This document shows, in pieces, positions 45,743-58,223 of a DNA stretch of 63,289 nucleotides. How positions within the stretch are numbered: position 1 is the stretch's first letter; every line of letters starts with the position of its first letter. This stretch comes from Stutzerimonas stutzeri SDM-LAC (GTDB lineage Bacteria > Pseudomonadota > Gammaproteobacteria > Pseudomonadales > Pseudomonadaceae): contig NZ_AGSX01000048.1 of assembly GCF_000235745.1 (NCBI RefSeq), positions 1 through 63,289 on the forward strand. The letters run 5' to 3'. Made by a program: the position numbers and the translations under genes. The notes beneath the pieces are model-generated. The model ran no database searches. It was not told the DNA's origin and saw nothing but the letters and a program-made list of their open reading frames with translations.

Positions 45743-46340
45743 CGGGTTGATCGCGATTCTCCGGGGCCTGCGCCCCGAGGAAGCCGAGGCGATCGGCAGC
45801 ACGCTCTATGCCGCCGGAATAAGGATCATCGAGGTCCCGCTCAATTCTCCCCAGCCGCTGCGCAGCATCGAAATCCTGCGCCGGACCCTACCCGAAGATT
45901 GCCTGGTTGGCGCTGGTACCGTGCTTTCCACACAGCAGGTGCAGGCGGTCAAGGAGGCCGGTGGTCAGCTCATCGTCATGCCGCACTGCGATGTTTCAGT
46001 GCTGCACGCCGCGAAGGACGCGGACCTTTACCTCACGCCGGGTGTTGCCACGCCGAGCGAAGCCTTTGCTGCGCTGGCGGCGGGCGCCGACGCGCTCAAG
46101 TTATTCCCGGCCGAACAGGTCGGCATTGGCGCCATGAAAGCCTGGCTGGCCGTGCTGCCGGCCGGCACCGCGTTGCTGCCGGTCGGCGGTATCACGCCGG
46201 ACAACATGGCGCCTTATCTCCAGGCGGGGGCGGCCGGCTTCGGCCTTGGCTCGGCACTTTATTCGCCAGGATTGCCCGCTGACGAGGTGGGTCGCCGGGC
46301 ACATGCCTTCATCCAGGCCCGCCATGCGGCGATGGCCTGA
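45717..46340 (+). CDS. dgoA: 2-dehydro-3-deoxy-6-phosphogalactonate aldolase
   Basis: A 207-residue class I aldolase, splitting KDPGal into pyruvate and glyceraldehyde 3-phosphate. The TIM-barrel has the general base glutamate in [10 protein letters not shown] near residue 40, GAGTVL, and the Schiff-base lysine in [11 protein letters not shown] near 126. ATG 45717 follows AGGAG by seven bases. DgoA and Eda are distinguished by context: DgoK and DgoD flank this one. Confidence 0.93.
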   Translation: MFDRTLAINGLIAILRGLRPEEAEAIGSTLYAAGIRIIEVPLNSPQPLRSIEILRRTLPEDCLVGAGTVLSTQQVQAVKEAGGQLIVMPHCDVSVLHAAKDADLYLTPGVATPSEAFAALAAGADALKLFPAEQVGIGAMKAWLAVLPAGTALLPVGGITPDNMAPYLQAGAAGFGLGSALYSPGLPADEVGRRAHAFIQARHAAMA

Positions 46341-46363
46341 CCACTTTCTGCGAGAGACGAGCA

Positions 46364-47512
<1,149 letters not shown>

Positions 47513-47552
47513 GCCATCTGTGAGTTGACCGTCCTCACCGTCCGCTGTGAAG

Positions 47553-47578
47553 AAAGGCCCCTCGCGGGGCCTTTTTTG
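47553..47578 (+). terminator. rho-independent terminator of the galactonate operon
   Basis: AAAGGCCCC and GGGGCCTTT form a perfect 9-bp stem with loop TCGC, followed by TTTT. It separates dgoD from the convergent galM gene. Confidence 0.92.
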
Positions 47579-47580
47579 CA

Positions 47581-48729
47581 TCAGGGCTTGGGAAACTTGT
47601 AGATGGTGGTCTGGGTATACGTCTTGCCCGGGTCGAGGCGCGTGCTCGGGAAGTTCGGCTGATTGGGCGAATCCGGGTAGTGCTGGGTTTCCAGGGTAAA
47701 GGCGCTCCAGTGGGGGTACGCCTTGCCGCCCTTGCCGTTGATGCTGCCGTCGAGGAAGTTGCCGGTGTAGAGCTGAACGCCGGGCTCGGTGGTGTACATC
47801 AGCAGCCGCCGTCCGGACTCGGGGTCGTGTACTTCGGCGGCCAGCTTGTTGAGGTCGCCATCAGTGTCCAGCACCCAGTTGAAATCGAAGCCGCCGGCCT
47901 CGGCCTCGGCGAATTTCAGCTGTTCGTGATCGTCTTTGATATGCGCACCGAAGCGAGTCGGCTGGAGGAAGTCCATCGGCGTGCCCTTGACGTCGGCCAG
48001 CTCGCCGGTGGGGATCAGCTTTTTGGTCACCGGTGTGTAGCGCGAAGCGTGCAGCGTCGCGACCTGATCCAGCACGCTCGGGCTGCCGGCCCCGGCGAGG
48101 TTGAAGTAGCTGTGGTTGGTCAGGTTGAGCACCGTGGGTTTGTCGGTGGTGGCGCGGTACTGGATGCGTAGCTCGTTGTCTTCGTTGAGGCTGTAGGTCA
48201 CGTGGGTGGTCATGGTGCCGGGGAAGCCCATTTCGCCATCGGGCGACACGTAGCTCAATTCGACACCGACCCAGCCGTCCTCGTCGGCGGGCTTGGCCTT
48301 CCAGACCCGCTTGTCGAAGCCCTCCGGCCCGCCGTGCAGCGCGTTGCTGCCATCGTTCTGCGGGATCTGGTAGGTGGTGCCGTCGAGTTCGAAGCGGCCA
48401 TCGGCGATGCGATTGCCGAAGCGCCCGATGGTGGCGCCGAAATAGACGTTGCCGTTCTTGATGTAGCCGTCGACGTCATCGAAGCCCAGCACGATGTCCT
48501 CGAGCTTGCCGTTCTTGTCCGGAACCATGAGCGACTGCAGCACACCACCGTAGGTGATCACCACCGCCTCGATCCCCTGGCTGTTTTTCAATGTGTATTT
48601 TTCGATCGGCGTGCCGTCCGGCATCTTGCCGAAGCTGCCGTGCTGGTTGGACAGGCCTGCGGCCTGAGTGCCGAATGTGCTGATCATAAGCGCGAGAGCA
48701 ATTCCGTTGAGTAGCAATCTGGGTTGCAT
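47581..48729 (-). CDS. galM: secreted aldose 1-epimerase
   Basis: A 382-residue galactose mutarotase with a signal peptide (LLLNGIALALMISTFGTQAAG). Family residues include FGATIGRFGNRIADGRF, LHGGPEGFDKRVW, LNLTNHSYFNLAG with the catalytic histidine, and GVQLYTGNFLDG; an essential glutamate appears near the C-terminus in LETQHYPDSPNQ. The exported location suggests it acts on galactose in the periplasm before AraF binds it. ATG 48727-48729 follows AGGTGA. It is convergent with the dgo operon. Confidence 0.93.
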   Translation of the reverse strand: MQPRLLLNGIALALMISTFGTQAAGLSNQHGSFGKMPDGTPIEKYTLKNSQGIEAVVITYGGVLQSLMVPDKNGKLEDIVLGFDDVDGYIKNGNVYFGATIGRFGNRIADGRFELDGTTYQIPQNDGSNALHGGPEGFDKRVWKAKPADEDGWVGVELSYVSPDGEMGFPGTMTTHVTYSLNEDNELRIQYRATTDKPTVLNLTNHSYFNLAGAGSPSVLDQVATLHASRYTPVTKKLIPTGELADVKGTPMDFLQPTRFGAHIKDDHEQLKFAEAEAGGFDFNWVLDTDGDLNKLAAEVHDPESGRRLLMYTTEPGVQLYTGNFLDGSINGKGGKAYPHWSAFTLETQHYPDSPNQPNFPSTRLDPGKTYTQTTIYKFPKP

Positions 48730-48908
48730 GGCTTCACCTGACATTGTTGTTGTTTTTGCGTGAGTGCACGCTGCCAGGGCTGAACGGTTGCCTGGCCGCG
48801 TTGCGCCGGCTGAAGCCTAGACAGCCGAGCCATTCCGTCCCAATACCAAATAAGGCGGCTGCGATACGCAAAACGATATGTCGTTTCAGCTGCAGATACA
48901 GACGGCGA

Positions 48909-49982
48909 TCAGGTTTCCTGGCCGGCTTTATGCTGTGCCAGCGCCCACTCGACATGCTCGCGGACCAGCTCCGATGGATCGTCACGGCGAGCCTGCAGTG
49001 CTTCGAGCACAGGAATGCTTGAGGGTGCATTGCCGAGTCCGACGGCCAGGTTACGCAGCCAGTTCTGGTAACCGGTCCGCCGCAGCGGCGAGCCTTCGGT
49101 ACGGCTGAGAAATTCGTCTTCGGTCCAGCGGAACAGCGTGGCCAGTTCGGCATTGTCCAGGCTGTGACGCGGCTGGAAGTCGGTCTGTCCGGTCGGCTTG
49201 GCGAAGCGATTCCAGGGGCAAACGATCTGGCAGTCATCGCAGCCGAACACGCGGTTACCGATCTTCGAGCGAAGCTCGACGGGGATCGGGCCTTTCAGCT
49301 CAATGGTCAGGTAGGAAATGCAGCGACGCGCATCCAGCACCCGTTCGCCGACGAAAGCTTCGGTCGGACAGATGTCCAGGCAGGCGTGGCAACTGCCGCA
49401 ATGGTCACGCGCAGTCGGCTCGTCGACCGGCAGGGCGATGTCGACAAAGAGTTCGCCAAGGAAGAACCAGCTGCCAGCCTTGCGATTGAGCACCAGCGTG
49501 TTCTTGCCGATCCAGCCGAGGCCGGCTTGCTCCGCCACGGCTTTCTCCAGCACCGGTGCGCTGTCGACGAACGCGCGGAAACCGAAAGGTCCGACCACCT
49601 GCTGAATACGCTCGGCGAGCTGTTGCAGGCGTTTACGGATCAGCTTGTGATAATCACGGCCCAGTGCGTAGCGGGACACGTAGGCGTTTTCTGGATGCGC
49701 CAGTTGCTGAGCCATGCGCGTGTCGCCCGGCAGGTAATCCATGCGCAGCGACACGACACGCAGCGTGCCGGGCACCAGTTGCTCGGGGTGGGAACGTTTG
49801 CTGCCGTGGGCAGCCATATAGTCCATCTCACCGTGATAACCCGCCGCCAGCCAGCGTTCGAGGTGCGCCTCGTGCTCGCCGAGATCGACATCGGTGATGC
49901 CGACCTGCTGGAAGCCGAGCTCGCGGCCCCACTCCTTGATGGAGTTGGCAAGAACAGTTGGGTCGAGGGTGGTGTTGGACAT
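48909..49982 (-). CDS. queG: epoxyqueuosine reductase
   Basis: A 357-residue QueG, the B12- and iron-sulfur-dependent reductase converting epoxyqueuosine to queuosine in tRNA. Two [4Fe-4S] motifs are CGSCHACLDICPTEAF near 189-204 and GCDDCQIVCPWN near 239-250. The N-terminus binds cobalamin, as in SPVLEKAVAEQAGLGWIGKNT. ATG 49980-49982 has no strong ribosome binding site but starts the family-like sequence. It is divergent from nnrD. Confidence 0.94.
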   Translation of the reverse strand: MSNTTLDPTVLANSIKEWGRELGFQQVGITDVDLGEHEAHLERWLAAGYHGEMDYMAAHGSKRSHPEQLVPGTLRVVSLRMDYLPGDTRMAQQLAHPENAYVSRYALGRDYHKLIRKRLQQLAERIQQVVGPFGFRAFVDSAPVLEKAVAEQAGLGWIGKNTLVLNRKAGSWFFLGELFVDIALPVDEPTARDHCGSCHACLDICPTEAFVGERVLDARRCISYLTIELKGPIPVELRSKIGNRVFGCDDCQIVCPWNRFAKPTGQTDFQPRHSLDNAELATLFRWTEDEFLSRTEGSPLRRTGYQNWLRNLAVGLGNAPSSIPVLEALQARRDDPSELVREHVEWALAQHKAGQET

Positions 49983-50165
49983 GGTTTTGGGTCGTTGAAC
50001 GTTGCGGTGCTTGGGTGAGCGGATTCGGGTGGTCGGGAGAAAGATGGATCTGCCGCGCCGCGCCCCCGAGACGACGGTGACGCTTATTGATCCGCCACCG
50101 ATGCGCCGCGGGCGGCCCGGTCGGCGCATGCGTATAATTCTGCCAGATATTCGCTCGGGTGATTC

Positions 50166-51665
50166 ATGTCCCAGACCACCAATACACTTCCTATCCCGCT
50201 TTACTCGGCCGCTCAGGTGCGTGAGCTCGACGCTCGGTTGATCGCGGCCGGGACGCCTGGTTTCGCACTGATGCAGCGCGCCGCGCATGCGGCCTGGCGT
50301 GCCTTGCGGCGACGCTGGCCTGATGCGGATGAAATCACCGTGCTGACCGGGCGCGGCAACAATGCCGGTGATGGCTATCTGATCGCTGCGCTGGCGCAGC
50401 GTGCCGGTCGTCGGGTTGAGGTCATTGCCGTGGGTAATCCGCAGCAGTTGCAGGGCGATGCTGCCAGTGCCTTCAACGAAGCACAGGCCGCCGGCGTCCG
50501 GATCGCACCCTGGTCGGCCGGCACCGAGCTGCGCGGTGTGCTGGTCGATGCGCTGCTTGGCACCGGTATCACCGGTGAGGTTCGCGAGCCCTATGCCAGT
50601 GTCATACGGGCGATGAATGAAAGCGTGCAACCGATCCTCGCGGTCGATTTGCCGTCGGGACTGTGCGCCGACACGGGGCGTTTGCTCGGGGAGGTTGTAC
50701 GGGCCGACCTGACCGTGTCCTTTATCGGCCTCAAACTCGGTCTGTTTACCGGGCAGGGGCCGGATCGAATCGGAACGCTGGTATTCGATGACCTGCAAGC
50801 CGATGCGGAGGTTGTCGCTCAAATCGAGCCATTCGCCCTGCGCTTATGCGAGGCGAACTTACCGGTTCTCACCCCCCGCTCACCCACTGCTCATAAAGGA
50901 AGCTCTGGCCAGGTGCTGGTCATCGGTGGCGACCTCGGCACCGGCGGCGCGGCGTTGCTCAGTGCCGAAGCTGCGCTGCGCTGCGGTGCAGGCATGGTGA
51001 CCCTGGCGACGCGTCCTGAGCACGTCACCGCGTCGCTGGTGCGGCGTCCGGAAATCATGTGCAGTGGCGTCGAATCCACCTATGCATTGACGGCGTTGGC
51101 CCAACGCGCCGATGTGCTGGTTATCGGGCCAGGTCTAGGGCAGGCGCCGTGGGGGCGCAGCTTGCTGTCGCTGGCACCGCAGTGTCGCGTCCCGCAGGTG
51201 TGGGATGCCGATGCCCTGAATCTGCTGGCGGCAGGTGCGGTCGAGTTACCAAATGATTGTCTGCTCACACCACATCCTGGAGAGGCCGCGCGGCTGCTGG
51301 ATACTTCCGTGGCCGCTGTGCAGGCCGATCGACCCGCCGCGGCTCGCGCGCTGGCTGCTCGCTTCGGTTGTGCGGTATTGCTCAAGGGCGCCGGAACCCT
51401 GATTGCCGATCGCGACGGCCGGCTGGCGCTGTGTGATCGCGGGCACCCAGCTATGGCCAGTGCGGGTCTCGGCGATGTGTTGGCGGGCGTGGCTGGCGCA
51501 TTGTTGGCGCAGGGGCTGGCGCCTTTCGAAGCGGCCTGTCTTGCAGTCTGGTTGCATGCGGTGGCGGGTGAGCGTCTTGGTGCGGCGGGACGCGGGTTGG
51601 CAGCCGCCGATCTGATCCCTGTGATTCGAGAGCTGCTCGAGGAGCATTCGCCATGTCTGACGTAA
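50166..51665 (+). CDS. nnrD: bifunctional NAD(P)H-hydrate epimerase/dehydratase
   Basis: A 499-residue fusion repairing hydrated NAD(P)H. The N-terminal epimerase (NnrE/YjeF) has [16 protein letters not shown] near 60-75 and [11 protein letters not shown]. The C-terminal ADP-dependent dehydratase (NnrD) has [21 protein letters not shown] near 245, [12 protein letters not shown], and [25 protein letters not shown]. It overlaps tsaE by 13 bases, and the group nnrD-tsaE-amiB-mutL-miaA-hfq-hflX is one conserved transcription unit. Confidence 0.96.
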   Translation: MSQTTNTLPIPLYSAAQVRELDARLIAAGTPGFALMQRAAHAAWRALRRRWPDADEITVLTGRGNNAGDGYLIAALAQRAGRRVEVIAVGNPQQLQGDAASAFNEAQAAGVRIAPWSAGTELRGVLVDALLGTGITGEVREPYASVIRAMNESVQPILAVDLPSGLCADTGRLLGEVVRADLTVSFIGLKLGLFTGQGPDRIGTLVFDDLQADAEVVAQIEPFALRLCEANLPVLTPRSPTAHKGSSGQVLVIGGDLGTGGAALLSAEAALRCGAGMVTLATRPEHVTASLVRRPEIMCSGVESTYALTALAQRADVLVIGPGLGQAPWGRSLLSLAPQCRVPQVWDADALNLLAAGAVELPNDCLLTPHPGEAARLLDTSVAAVQADRPAAARALAARFGCAVLLKGAGTLIADRDGRLALCDRGHPAMASAGLGDVLAGVAGALLAQGLAPFEAACLAVWLHAVAGERLGAAGRGLAAADLIPVIRELLEEHSPCLT

Positions 51666-52123
51666 CGCTTTTTGCAGCTGACGAAGATGCCATGCTCGCG
51701 CTTGGCGCGCGCATCGCCCAAGCGACCGGCGGTCGCGGCGTGATCTACCTGCACGGCGATCTCGGTGCAGGCAAGACCACGCTGTCGCGGGGGCTGATCC
51801 GCGGGCTAGGGCATGAGGGCAAGGTAAAAAGCCCGACGTTTACCCTGGTCGAACCCTATGAAACCCCGGCTGCCCGAGTGTTCCATTTTGACCTGTACCG
51901 TCTGGTTGACCCGGAAGAACTGGAATTTCTCGGCATTCGCGACTATTTCGAAGGGGATGCCTTGTGCCTGGTAGAGTGGCCGGAACGTGGCGCCGGTATT
52001 TTGCCAAAGGCTGACCTGGACATTACCATTACGCCGCACGGGGCCGGTCGTATGCTGTGCCTGACGCCACGAGGCGAGCGCGGTATAGGCTGGTGTTCCA
52101 TCCTGACCGTCGGCAATCAATGA
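51653..52123 (+). CDS. tsaE: tRNA N6-adenosine threonylcarbamoyltransferase ATPase TsaE
   Basis: A 156-residue P-loop ATPase working with TsaB and TsaD to make t6A at tRNA position 37. The Walker A is [19 protein letters not shown] near 37-53 and [13 protein letters not shown] follows; HFDLYRL and LVEWPERG are Walker-B-like parts. It overlaps nnrD by 13 bases and amiB by four (ATGA). Confidence 0.96.
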   Translation: MSDVTLFAADEDAMLALGARIAQATGGRGVIYLHGDLGAGKTTLSRGLIRGLGHEGKVKSPTFTLVEPYETPAARVFHFDLYRLVDPEELEFLGIRDYFEGDALCLVEWPERGAGILPKADLDITITPHGAGRMLCLTPRGERGIGWCSILTVGNQ

Positions 52124-53562
52124 ACATCATGGGGTTGGGTATGCGCATGCGCGCGCTGGTTAGTGGTTTGGCATTAATGCTCGCGGCCATGCAGGTTCTG
52201 GCGGCTTCTGACGTCCAGAGCGTGCGTCTGTGGCGAGCGCCGGACAACACGCGGCTGGTCTTTGACCTGTCCGGCCCGGTCCAGCACAAGGTGTTCACCC
52301 TGACGGCACCGGATCGCATCGTCATCGACGTCGACGGCGGCAACCTGCCCAAGCCATTCGATCAGTTGCCGCTGAAGAACACGCCCATTTCCGGGCTGCG
52401 CGCAGCGAAATACGATGCTGATACCTTGCGGGTGGTCATCGATCTGAGTGCCGAGGTTTCGCCCAAAAGCTTCACGCTCACGCCGAATCAGCAATATGGC
52501 CATCGGTTGGTGGTCGATCTGTATGACAACCCTGCCGATGCGGTAGCGGCATCCACTGCCAACGTTCCGGCGACCGCCACGCCGAGTACGCCGACTGCGC
52601 CTGTATCGCCAACCCTGCCGGCAATCAAGCTGCCGCCGCTGCCAAGCAGCAAGCGTGACATCGTCGTTGCGATCGATGCTGGGCACGGCGGCGAAGATCC
52701 CGGCGCGATCGGTCCTGGCAAGGTTTATGAAAAAACCGTGGTGCTGGCTCTGGCCAAGGAGTTGCAGCGTCAGGTGAATACTGAAAAAGGCTTTCGCGCC
52801 GAGCTGGTGCGCACCGGCGATTACTTCATCCCTTTGCGTAAACGCACCGAGATTGCGCGCAAGAAGGGCGCGGACTTGTTCGTATCCATCCATGCCGATG
52901 CGGCGCCGCGGTCGTCGGCCTATGGCGCTTCGGTATTTGCCTTGTCGGATCGCGGCGCGACGTCGGAAACGGCACGTTGGCTGGCGGACAGTGAAAACCG
53001 GTCGGACCTGATTGGTGGTGCCGGCAACGTCAGTCTCGACGATAAAGATCAAATGCTGGCCGGCGTGCTGCTGGATCTGTCGATGACCGCCTCGCTGTCT
53101 TCCAGCCTCAACGTCGGGCAGAAAGTGCTGAGTAACATGGGGCGCATCACGCCGTTGCACAAACGCCGTGTGGAACAGGCCGGGTTCATGGTGCTTAAGT
53201 CGCCGGACATCCCATCGATTCTGGTGGAAACCGGGTTCATCTCCAATCCATCCGAGGCACGAAAGCTGCAAACCTCTGCCCATCAGCAAGCACTGGCGCG
53301 CTCCATCCACAGCGGCGTGCGACAGTTTTTCCATGAAAATCCGCCGCCTGGCACCTACGTCGCCTGGATGCGCGACTCCGGCAAGATCGCCAGCGTGGCT
53401 CGCGAACATGTGGTCCGGTCTGGCGATAGCCTGGCGCTGCTCGCTCAGCGCTATCAGATCAGTCTGCCGGCCTTGCGCAGTGCCAATAGCTTGAAAAGCG
53501 ACGTGATCAAAGTTGGCCAAACGCTGAATATTCCTGCAACCACGCTGGCCTCGCAGCCATGA
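52120..53562 (+). CDS. amiB: N-acetylmuramoyl-L-alanine amidase with AMIN and LysM domains
   Basis: A 480-residue secreted cell-wall amidase. After a signal peptide ([19 protein letters not shown]) comes an AMIN domain (residues 30-130, [21 protein letters not shown]) that localises it to the septum, a proline-rich linker, an Amidase_3 domain (about 185-410, [17 protein letters not shown] with zinc histidine and glutamate; [10 protein letters not shown]), and a LysM peptidoglycan-binding motif ([18 protein letters not shown]). It cleaves the stem peptide from murein during division. It overlaps tsaE and mutL by four bases each. Confidence 0.95.
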   Translation: MNIMGLGMRMRALVSGLALMLAAMQVLAASDVQSVRLWRAPDNTRLVFDLSGPVQHKVFTLTAPDRIVIDVDGGNLPKPFDQLPLKNTPISGLRAAKYDADTLRVVIDLSAEVSPKSFTLTPNQQYGHRLVVDLYDNPADAVAASTANVPATATPSTPTAPVSPTLPAIKLPPLPSSKRDIVVAIDAGHGGEDPGAIGPGKVYEKTVVLALAKELQRQVNTEKGFRAELVRTGDYFIPLRKRTEIARKKGADLFVSIHADAAPRSSAYGASVFALSDRGATSETARWLADSENRSDLIGGAGNVSLDDKDQMLAGVLLDLSMTASLSSSLNVGQKVLSNMGRITPLHKRRVEQAGFMVLKSPDIPSILVETGFISNPSEARKLQTSAHQQALARSIHSGVRQFFHENPPPGTYVAWMRDSGKIASVAREHVVRSGDSLALLAQRYQISLPALRSANSLKSDVIKVGQTLNIPATTLASQP

Positions 53563-55436
53563 TCGAGGCGGCGCGCATCCAGCTGCTGAGTCCGCGGCTG
53601 GCGAACCAGATTGCCGCCGGCGAGGTGGTTGAGCGGCCCGCTTCGGTGATCAAGGAGCTGCTGGAAAACAGCCTCGATTCAGGGGCGACCCGAATCGAGG
53701 TGGATGTCGAGCAAGGTGGCATCAAGCTGCTGCGGGTGCGTGACGACGGCTGCGGTATTCCAGCCGAGGATTTGCCGCTGGCCCTGGCTCGCCATGCGAC
53801 CAGCAAGATCCGTGATCTGGAAGACCTCGAGCGCGTGATGAGCCTTGGCTTTCGCGGTGAGGCTCTGGCATCGATCAGTTCGGTCTCGCGGTTAACCTTG
53901 ACTTCGCGTACGGCCAAGGCGACCGAAGCCTGGCAGGTTGAAACCGAGGGGCGTGACATGGAGGCTCGCGTTCAGCCAGCGGCGCATCCGGTCGGTACGT
54001 CGGTCGAAGTGCGCGACCTGTTCTTCAACACGCCGGCAAGGCGCAAGTTTCTGCGTACCGAAAAGACCGAATTTGATCACCTGCAGGAAGTGATCAAGCG
54101 GCTGGCGCTGGCGCGGTTCGATGTAGCCTTTCACCTTCGACACAACGGCAAGGTAGTCCTTGCGCTGCATCCGGCCAATGACCCGGCGGCTCGCGGGCGC
54201 CGCGTTGCGTCAGTGTGCGGTCCGGCGTTTCTCGAGCAGGCACTGCCTGTCGAGATCGAACGCACCGGTCTGCATCTCTGGGGGTGGGTCGGTTTGCCGA
54301 CGTTTTCCCGCAGCCAGGCGGATCTTCAGTACTTCTATGTGAACGGCCGCATGGTGCGCGACAAGCTGGTCGCTCATGCGGTGCGGCAGGCGTACCGCGA
54401 CGTCCTGTTCAATGGTCGACACCCGACCTTCGTTCTGTTCCTCGATGTGGACCCAGCGGTGGTGGATGTGAATGTCCATCCCACCAAGCATGAGGTGCGT
54501 TTTCGCGACAATCGCATGGTGCATGACTTCCTGTACGGCACTTTGCACCGTGCGCTCGGTGATGTGCGTCCGGAGGATCAGCTTGCCGCGCCGGCAAGCG
54601 TGGCGCCGGTAATCAAGGTCTCCGGTCGTGATGCCGGAGAGTTTGCCGGGCAGAACGAAATGAGCCTTGCCGCCAATGTACTGGAGCAGCCGCAGTCAGC
54701 GCAGCCTGCCTGGCGCGGTGCCGGTGCGGGTTATCAGGCGCCTCGGCCGATGCCCGCCGGCAACCTCGCAGAAGCGCAGGGCGCCTACCGGGAATTCTTT
54801 TCGCCACTGGCTGAAGCGAGTTCCGCAGCCCTGCCGGAAAGCCACGACGATGTGCCGCCGCTCGGCTATGCGCTGGCTCAACTCAAGGGCATCTATATCC
54901 TCTCGGAAAATGCTCAAGGGCTTGTGCTGGTGGACATGCACGCCGCCCATGAGCGAATCATGTATGAGCGCCTGAAAACCGCGATGGCCAGCGAAGGGCT
55001 GCGCGGCCAGCCGCTGCTGGTTCCCGAGTCGATCGCCGTCAGCCAGCGCGAAGCCGATTGCGCTGAAGAACATGCGCAGTGGTTTCAGAGGCTTGGCTTC
55101 GAGTTGCAGCGACTTGGTCCCGAGAGCTTGGCGATCCGCCAGATTCCGTCCTTGCTCAAGCAGGCCGAGGCGACCCGGCTGGTACAGGACGTACTGGCCG
55201 ACCTGCTTGAATACGGCACCAGCGACCGAATTCAGGCGCACCTCAACGAGCTGCTTGGCACCATGGCGTGTCACGGCGCGATACGTGCAAACCGACGCCT
55301 TACCGTTCCGGAGATGAATGGCCTGTTGCGTGACATGGAGCAGACCGAGCGCAGTGGTCAGTGCAATCACGGTCGTCCGACCTGGACCCAGCTGGGCATG
55401 GGCGACTTGGATAAGCTCTTCCTCCGAGGGCGATAG
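53559..55436 (+). CDS. mutL: DNA mismatch repair protein MutL
   Basis: A 625-residue MutL. The GHKL ATPase motifs are [29 protein letters not shown] and [16 protein letters not shown]. The C-terminal region has [12 protein letters not shown], the nuclease motif D-x-H-A-x2-E-x4-E, a variant of the common DQHA form, and a zinc-site motif QCNHGRP; both fit a MutL with its own endonuclease, as in bacteria lacking MutH. A poor-complexity linker separates the halves (residues ~345-430). It overlaps amiB by four bases. Confidence 0.96.
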   Translation: MIEAARIQLLSPRLANQIAAGEVVERPASVIKELLENSLDSGATRIEVDVEQGGIKLLRVRDDGCGIPAEDLPLALARHATSKIRDLEDLERVMSLGFRGEALASISSVSRLTLTSRTAKATEAWQVETEGRDMEARVQPAAHPVGTSVEVRDLFFNTPARRKFLRTEKTEFDHLQEVIKRLALARFDVAFHLRHNGKVVLALHPANDPAARGRRVASVCGPAFLEQALPVEIERTGLHLWGWVGLPTFSRSQADLQYFYVNGRMVRDKLVAHAVRQAYRDVLFNGRHPTFVLFLDVDPAVVDVNVHPTKHEVRFRDNRMVHDFLYGTLHRALGDVRPEDQLAAPASVAPVIKVSGRDAGEFAGQNEMSLAANVLEQPQSAQPAWRGAGAGYQAPRPMPAGNLAEAQGAYREFFSPLAEASSAALPESHDDVPPLGYALAQLKGIYILSENAQGLVLVDMHAAHERIMYERLKTAMASEGLRGQPLLVPESIAVSQREADCAEEHAQWFQRLGFELQRLGPESLAIRQIPSLLKQAEATRLVQDVLADLLEYGTSDRIQAHLNELLGTMACHGAIRANRRLTVPEMNGLLRDMEQTERSGQCNHGRPTWTQLGMGDLDKLFLRGR

Positions 55437-55496
55437 CAGGTCAGCCCGGTTCGCCGGGTTCAGCCATTGTCCGCGATACATTTCTTCGAGCATCCG

Positions 55497-56468
55497 ATGC
55501 CCCGACTACCTCCCGCCATCTTTCTCATGGGTCCGACTGCCGCCGGCAAGACTGACTTGGCTATCGAGCTGGCTCGGGTCTTGCCGTGTGACCTGATCAG
55601 CGTCGACTCCGCCTTGGTCTACCGTGACATGAATATCGGCACGGCCAAGCCTTCTGCCGAGCTGCTGGAGGCTTTCCCGCACCAGCTGATCGATATCAGA
55701 GATCCGGTGCAAAGTTATTCAGCCGCCGAGTTTGTCAGTGATGCCCTGCTGGCGATGGCGCAGAGCACTGGAGCAGGGCGTGTTCCGCTGCTGGTGGGCG
55801 GCACCATGTTGTACTTCAAGGCGCTGCTCGAAGGGCTGGCGGATATGCCGGCGGCTGATGCGCAGGTGCGTGCGGTGCTCGAAGCGCAGGTCCAGACGGA
55901 AGGCGCAGCGGCGCTGCATCGTCAGCTCAGTGAAGTCGATCCGGTATCCGCCGCGCGGATCCACCCGAACGATCCGCAGCGTCTGATCAGGGCGCTTGAG
56001 GTCTACCGGGTCAGCGGTATCAGCATGACCGAGCATCGCGCTCGACAGACCGTTCAAAAAGCCGGAAGCGGCACGCCAGACGGCGGCGTCTTGCCTTATA
56101 CTGTCGCGCAGCTGTACGTAGCACCTGCGCAACGACAGGTATTGCACCAGCGTATCGAGCGGCGTTTCGTTCAGATGGTTGAACAGGGTTTCGTCGCAGA
56201 GGTCGAATCCCTTCGCAGGCGTCCAGATCTACATGCCGAGCTGCCGTCCATGCGAGCGGTTGGTTATCGTCAGGTCTGGCGTTATTTGGACGGTGAGTAT
56301 TCTGCGCAGGAAATGGTTGAGCGTGGAGTAATCGCTACCCGACAACTGGCCAAACGTCAATTGACCTGGTTGAGGGGGTGGGAGGGGGCTCACTGGTTGG
56401 ACAGTTCAGCCTGTGACAATCTGCCGCGAGCATTGAAATACTTGGATAGGCTCACCATATTGAGCTGA
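55497..56468 (+). CDS. miaA: tRNA dimethylallyltransferase
   Basis: A 323-residue MiaA, which adds dimethylallyl to A37 of tRNAs reading UNN codons. P-loop [21 protein letters not shown] near 9-29, [40 protein letters not shown] and [17 protein letters not shown] are conserved. I chose ATG 55497; a TTG ten codons earlier lacks conserved sequence. It follows mutL and precedes hfq, a conserved order. Confidence 0.95.
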   Translation: MPRLPPAIFLMGPTAAGKTDLAIELARVLPCDLISVDSALVYRDMNIGTAKPSAELLEAFPHQLIDIRDPVQSYSAAEFVSDALLAMAQSTGAGRVPLLVGGTMLYFKALLEGLADMPAADAQVRAVLEAQVQTEGAAALHRQLSEVDPVSAARIHPNDPQRLIRALEVYRVSGISMTEHRARQTVQKAGSGTPDGGVLPYTVAQLYVAPAQRQVLHQRIERRFVQMVEQGFVAEVESLRRRPDLHAELPSMRAVGYRQVWRYLDGEYSAQEMVERGVIATRQLAKRQLTWLRGWEGAHWLDSSACDNLPRALKYLDRLTILS

Positions 56469-56545
56469 CATCGCTATTTGACCGGCTATTCTCAATCTGA
56501 TCGGCCGTGTTTGATTTCAAATAATTAATGAAAAAGATCCTTTAA

Positions 56546-56812
<267 letters not shown>

Positions 56813-56824
56813 AGGGAGCCTTCA

Positions 56825-58126
56825 TTGTTCTTCGAACGTCCCGGTGGTGGTGAGCGGGCAATCCTGGTTCATCTGGATGCTCAGGATCCAGCGGCGCGTG
56901 AAGACCCCCAAGAGTTTCGGGAGCTGGCGCGGTCAGCTGGCGCTGAAACAGTTGGCTTCGTCACTGTTGCCAGGCATCAACCGTCCGCCAAGTTTCTGAT
57001 CGGCAGTGGCAAAGTCGAAGAGCTGCATGACCTTGTCAGGGATGGCGAGGTCGAGCTGGTCATTTTCAATCACACCCTGACGCCCAGCCAGGAGCGCAAC
57101 CTCGAGCGAGCGCTCGAATGCCGTGTGCTTGATCGGACCGGACTGATCCTGGATATCTTTGCCCAGCGCGCGCGTACGCACGAAGGCAAGTTGCAGGTTG
57201 AGCTGGCTCAGTTGGATCACATGAGCACGCGATTGGTGCGCGGCTGGACTCACCTTGAACGGCAGAAGGGTGGTATTGGTCTGCGCGGTCCGGGCGAGAC
57301 ACAGCTTGAAACTGACAGGCGCTTGCTGCGTGTGCGTATCCGCCAGATCAAGCAGCGGCTGGAAAAGGTTCGTAGTCAGCGTGAGCAGGCCCGCCGAGGC
57401 CGTCGACGTGCTGATATTCCGCTTATATCCCTGGTGGGCTACACCAACGCTGGCAAGTCCACGCTGTTCAACGCGTTGACCGAGTCGGCGGTTTTCGCTG
57501 CGAACCAGCTTTTCGCTACGCTTGATCCCACCCTGCGTCGTCTGGATCTGGATGACCTGGGGCCGGTAGTGATTGCTGATACGGTGGGCTTCATTCGTCA
57601 TTTGCCGCACAAGCTGGTCGAGTCGTTCCGGGCGACGCTCGAAGAATCGAGCAACGCCGATCTGCTGCTGCATGTCATCGATGCTCACGAGCCTGAGCGT
57701 GATCAGCAGATTGAGCAGGTGTTGGCGGTGTTGACCGAGATCGGCGCACATGAGTTGCCGATACTGGAGGTTTACAACAAGGTGGATCTGCTTGAAGGCA
57801 TCGAGCCGCAGATCCAGCGCGATGCTGATGGTGTGCCGCAGCGGGTTTGGGTTTCGGCGCAGCAAGGGTTGGGGCTGGACCTGCTGAAACAGGCCATTGC
57901 CGAGCTGCTCGGTAACGATCTCTTCGTCGGGACGCTTCGATTGCCGCAACAGCTTGGGCGCATGCGTGCGCAGTTGTTTGACCTTGGGGCCGTGCAGTCC
58001 GAGACCCATGACGACGAGGGCGTCAGTTTGCTTGATGTGCGCCTGCAGCGTGTCGAGCTGCATCGTCTGATCAGTCGTGCGGGCCTAGAGGCGGAACAGT
58101 TTTTCGATCAACACACTTTGCAATAA
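56825..58126 (+). CDS. hflX: ribosome-dissociating GTPase HflX
   Basis: A 433-residue HflX, which rescues stalled or heat-damaged ribosomes by splitting subunits. The N-terminal domain (GAETVGFVTVARHQPSAKFLIGSGKVEEL) and glycine-rich MSTRLVRGWTHLERQKGGIGLRGPGETQLETDRR lead into the GTPase core: G1 GYTNAGKSTLFN near 206, G3 DTVGFIRHLP, G4 NKVDL. The start is TTG 56825 with GGGAG seven bases upstream and no nearby ATG. Confidence 0.96.
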   Translation: MFFERPGGGERAILVHLDAQDPAAREDPQEFRELARSAGAETVGFVTVARHQPSAKFLIGSGKVEELHDLVRDGEVELVIFNHTLTPSQERNLERALECRVLDRTGLILDIFAQRARTHEGKLQVELAQLDHMSTRLVRGWTHLERQKGGIGLRGPGETQLETDRRLLRVRIRQIKQRLEKVRSQREQARRGRRRADIPLISLVGYTNAGKSTLFNALTESAVFAANQLFATLDPTLRRLDLDDLGPVVIADTVGFIRHLPHKLVESFRATLEESSNADLLLHVIDAHEPERDQQIEQVLAVLTEIGAHELPILEVYNKVDLLEGIEPQIQRDADGVPQRVWVSAQQGLGLDLLKQAIAELLGNDLFVGTLRLPQQLGRMRAQLFDLGAVQSETHDDEGVSLLDVRLQRVELHRLISRAGLEAEQFFDQHTLQ

Positions 58127-58223
58127 AGCTCGGGGGGCTTTTAAGCCGTTCGTTCCGGGCTTTCGGTAGCATTGGCGGACGCGCCGCTGGCGCGTCTTTA
58201 GCTTTATTTGAATGGAGAGCGCT

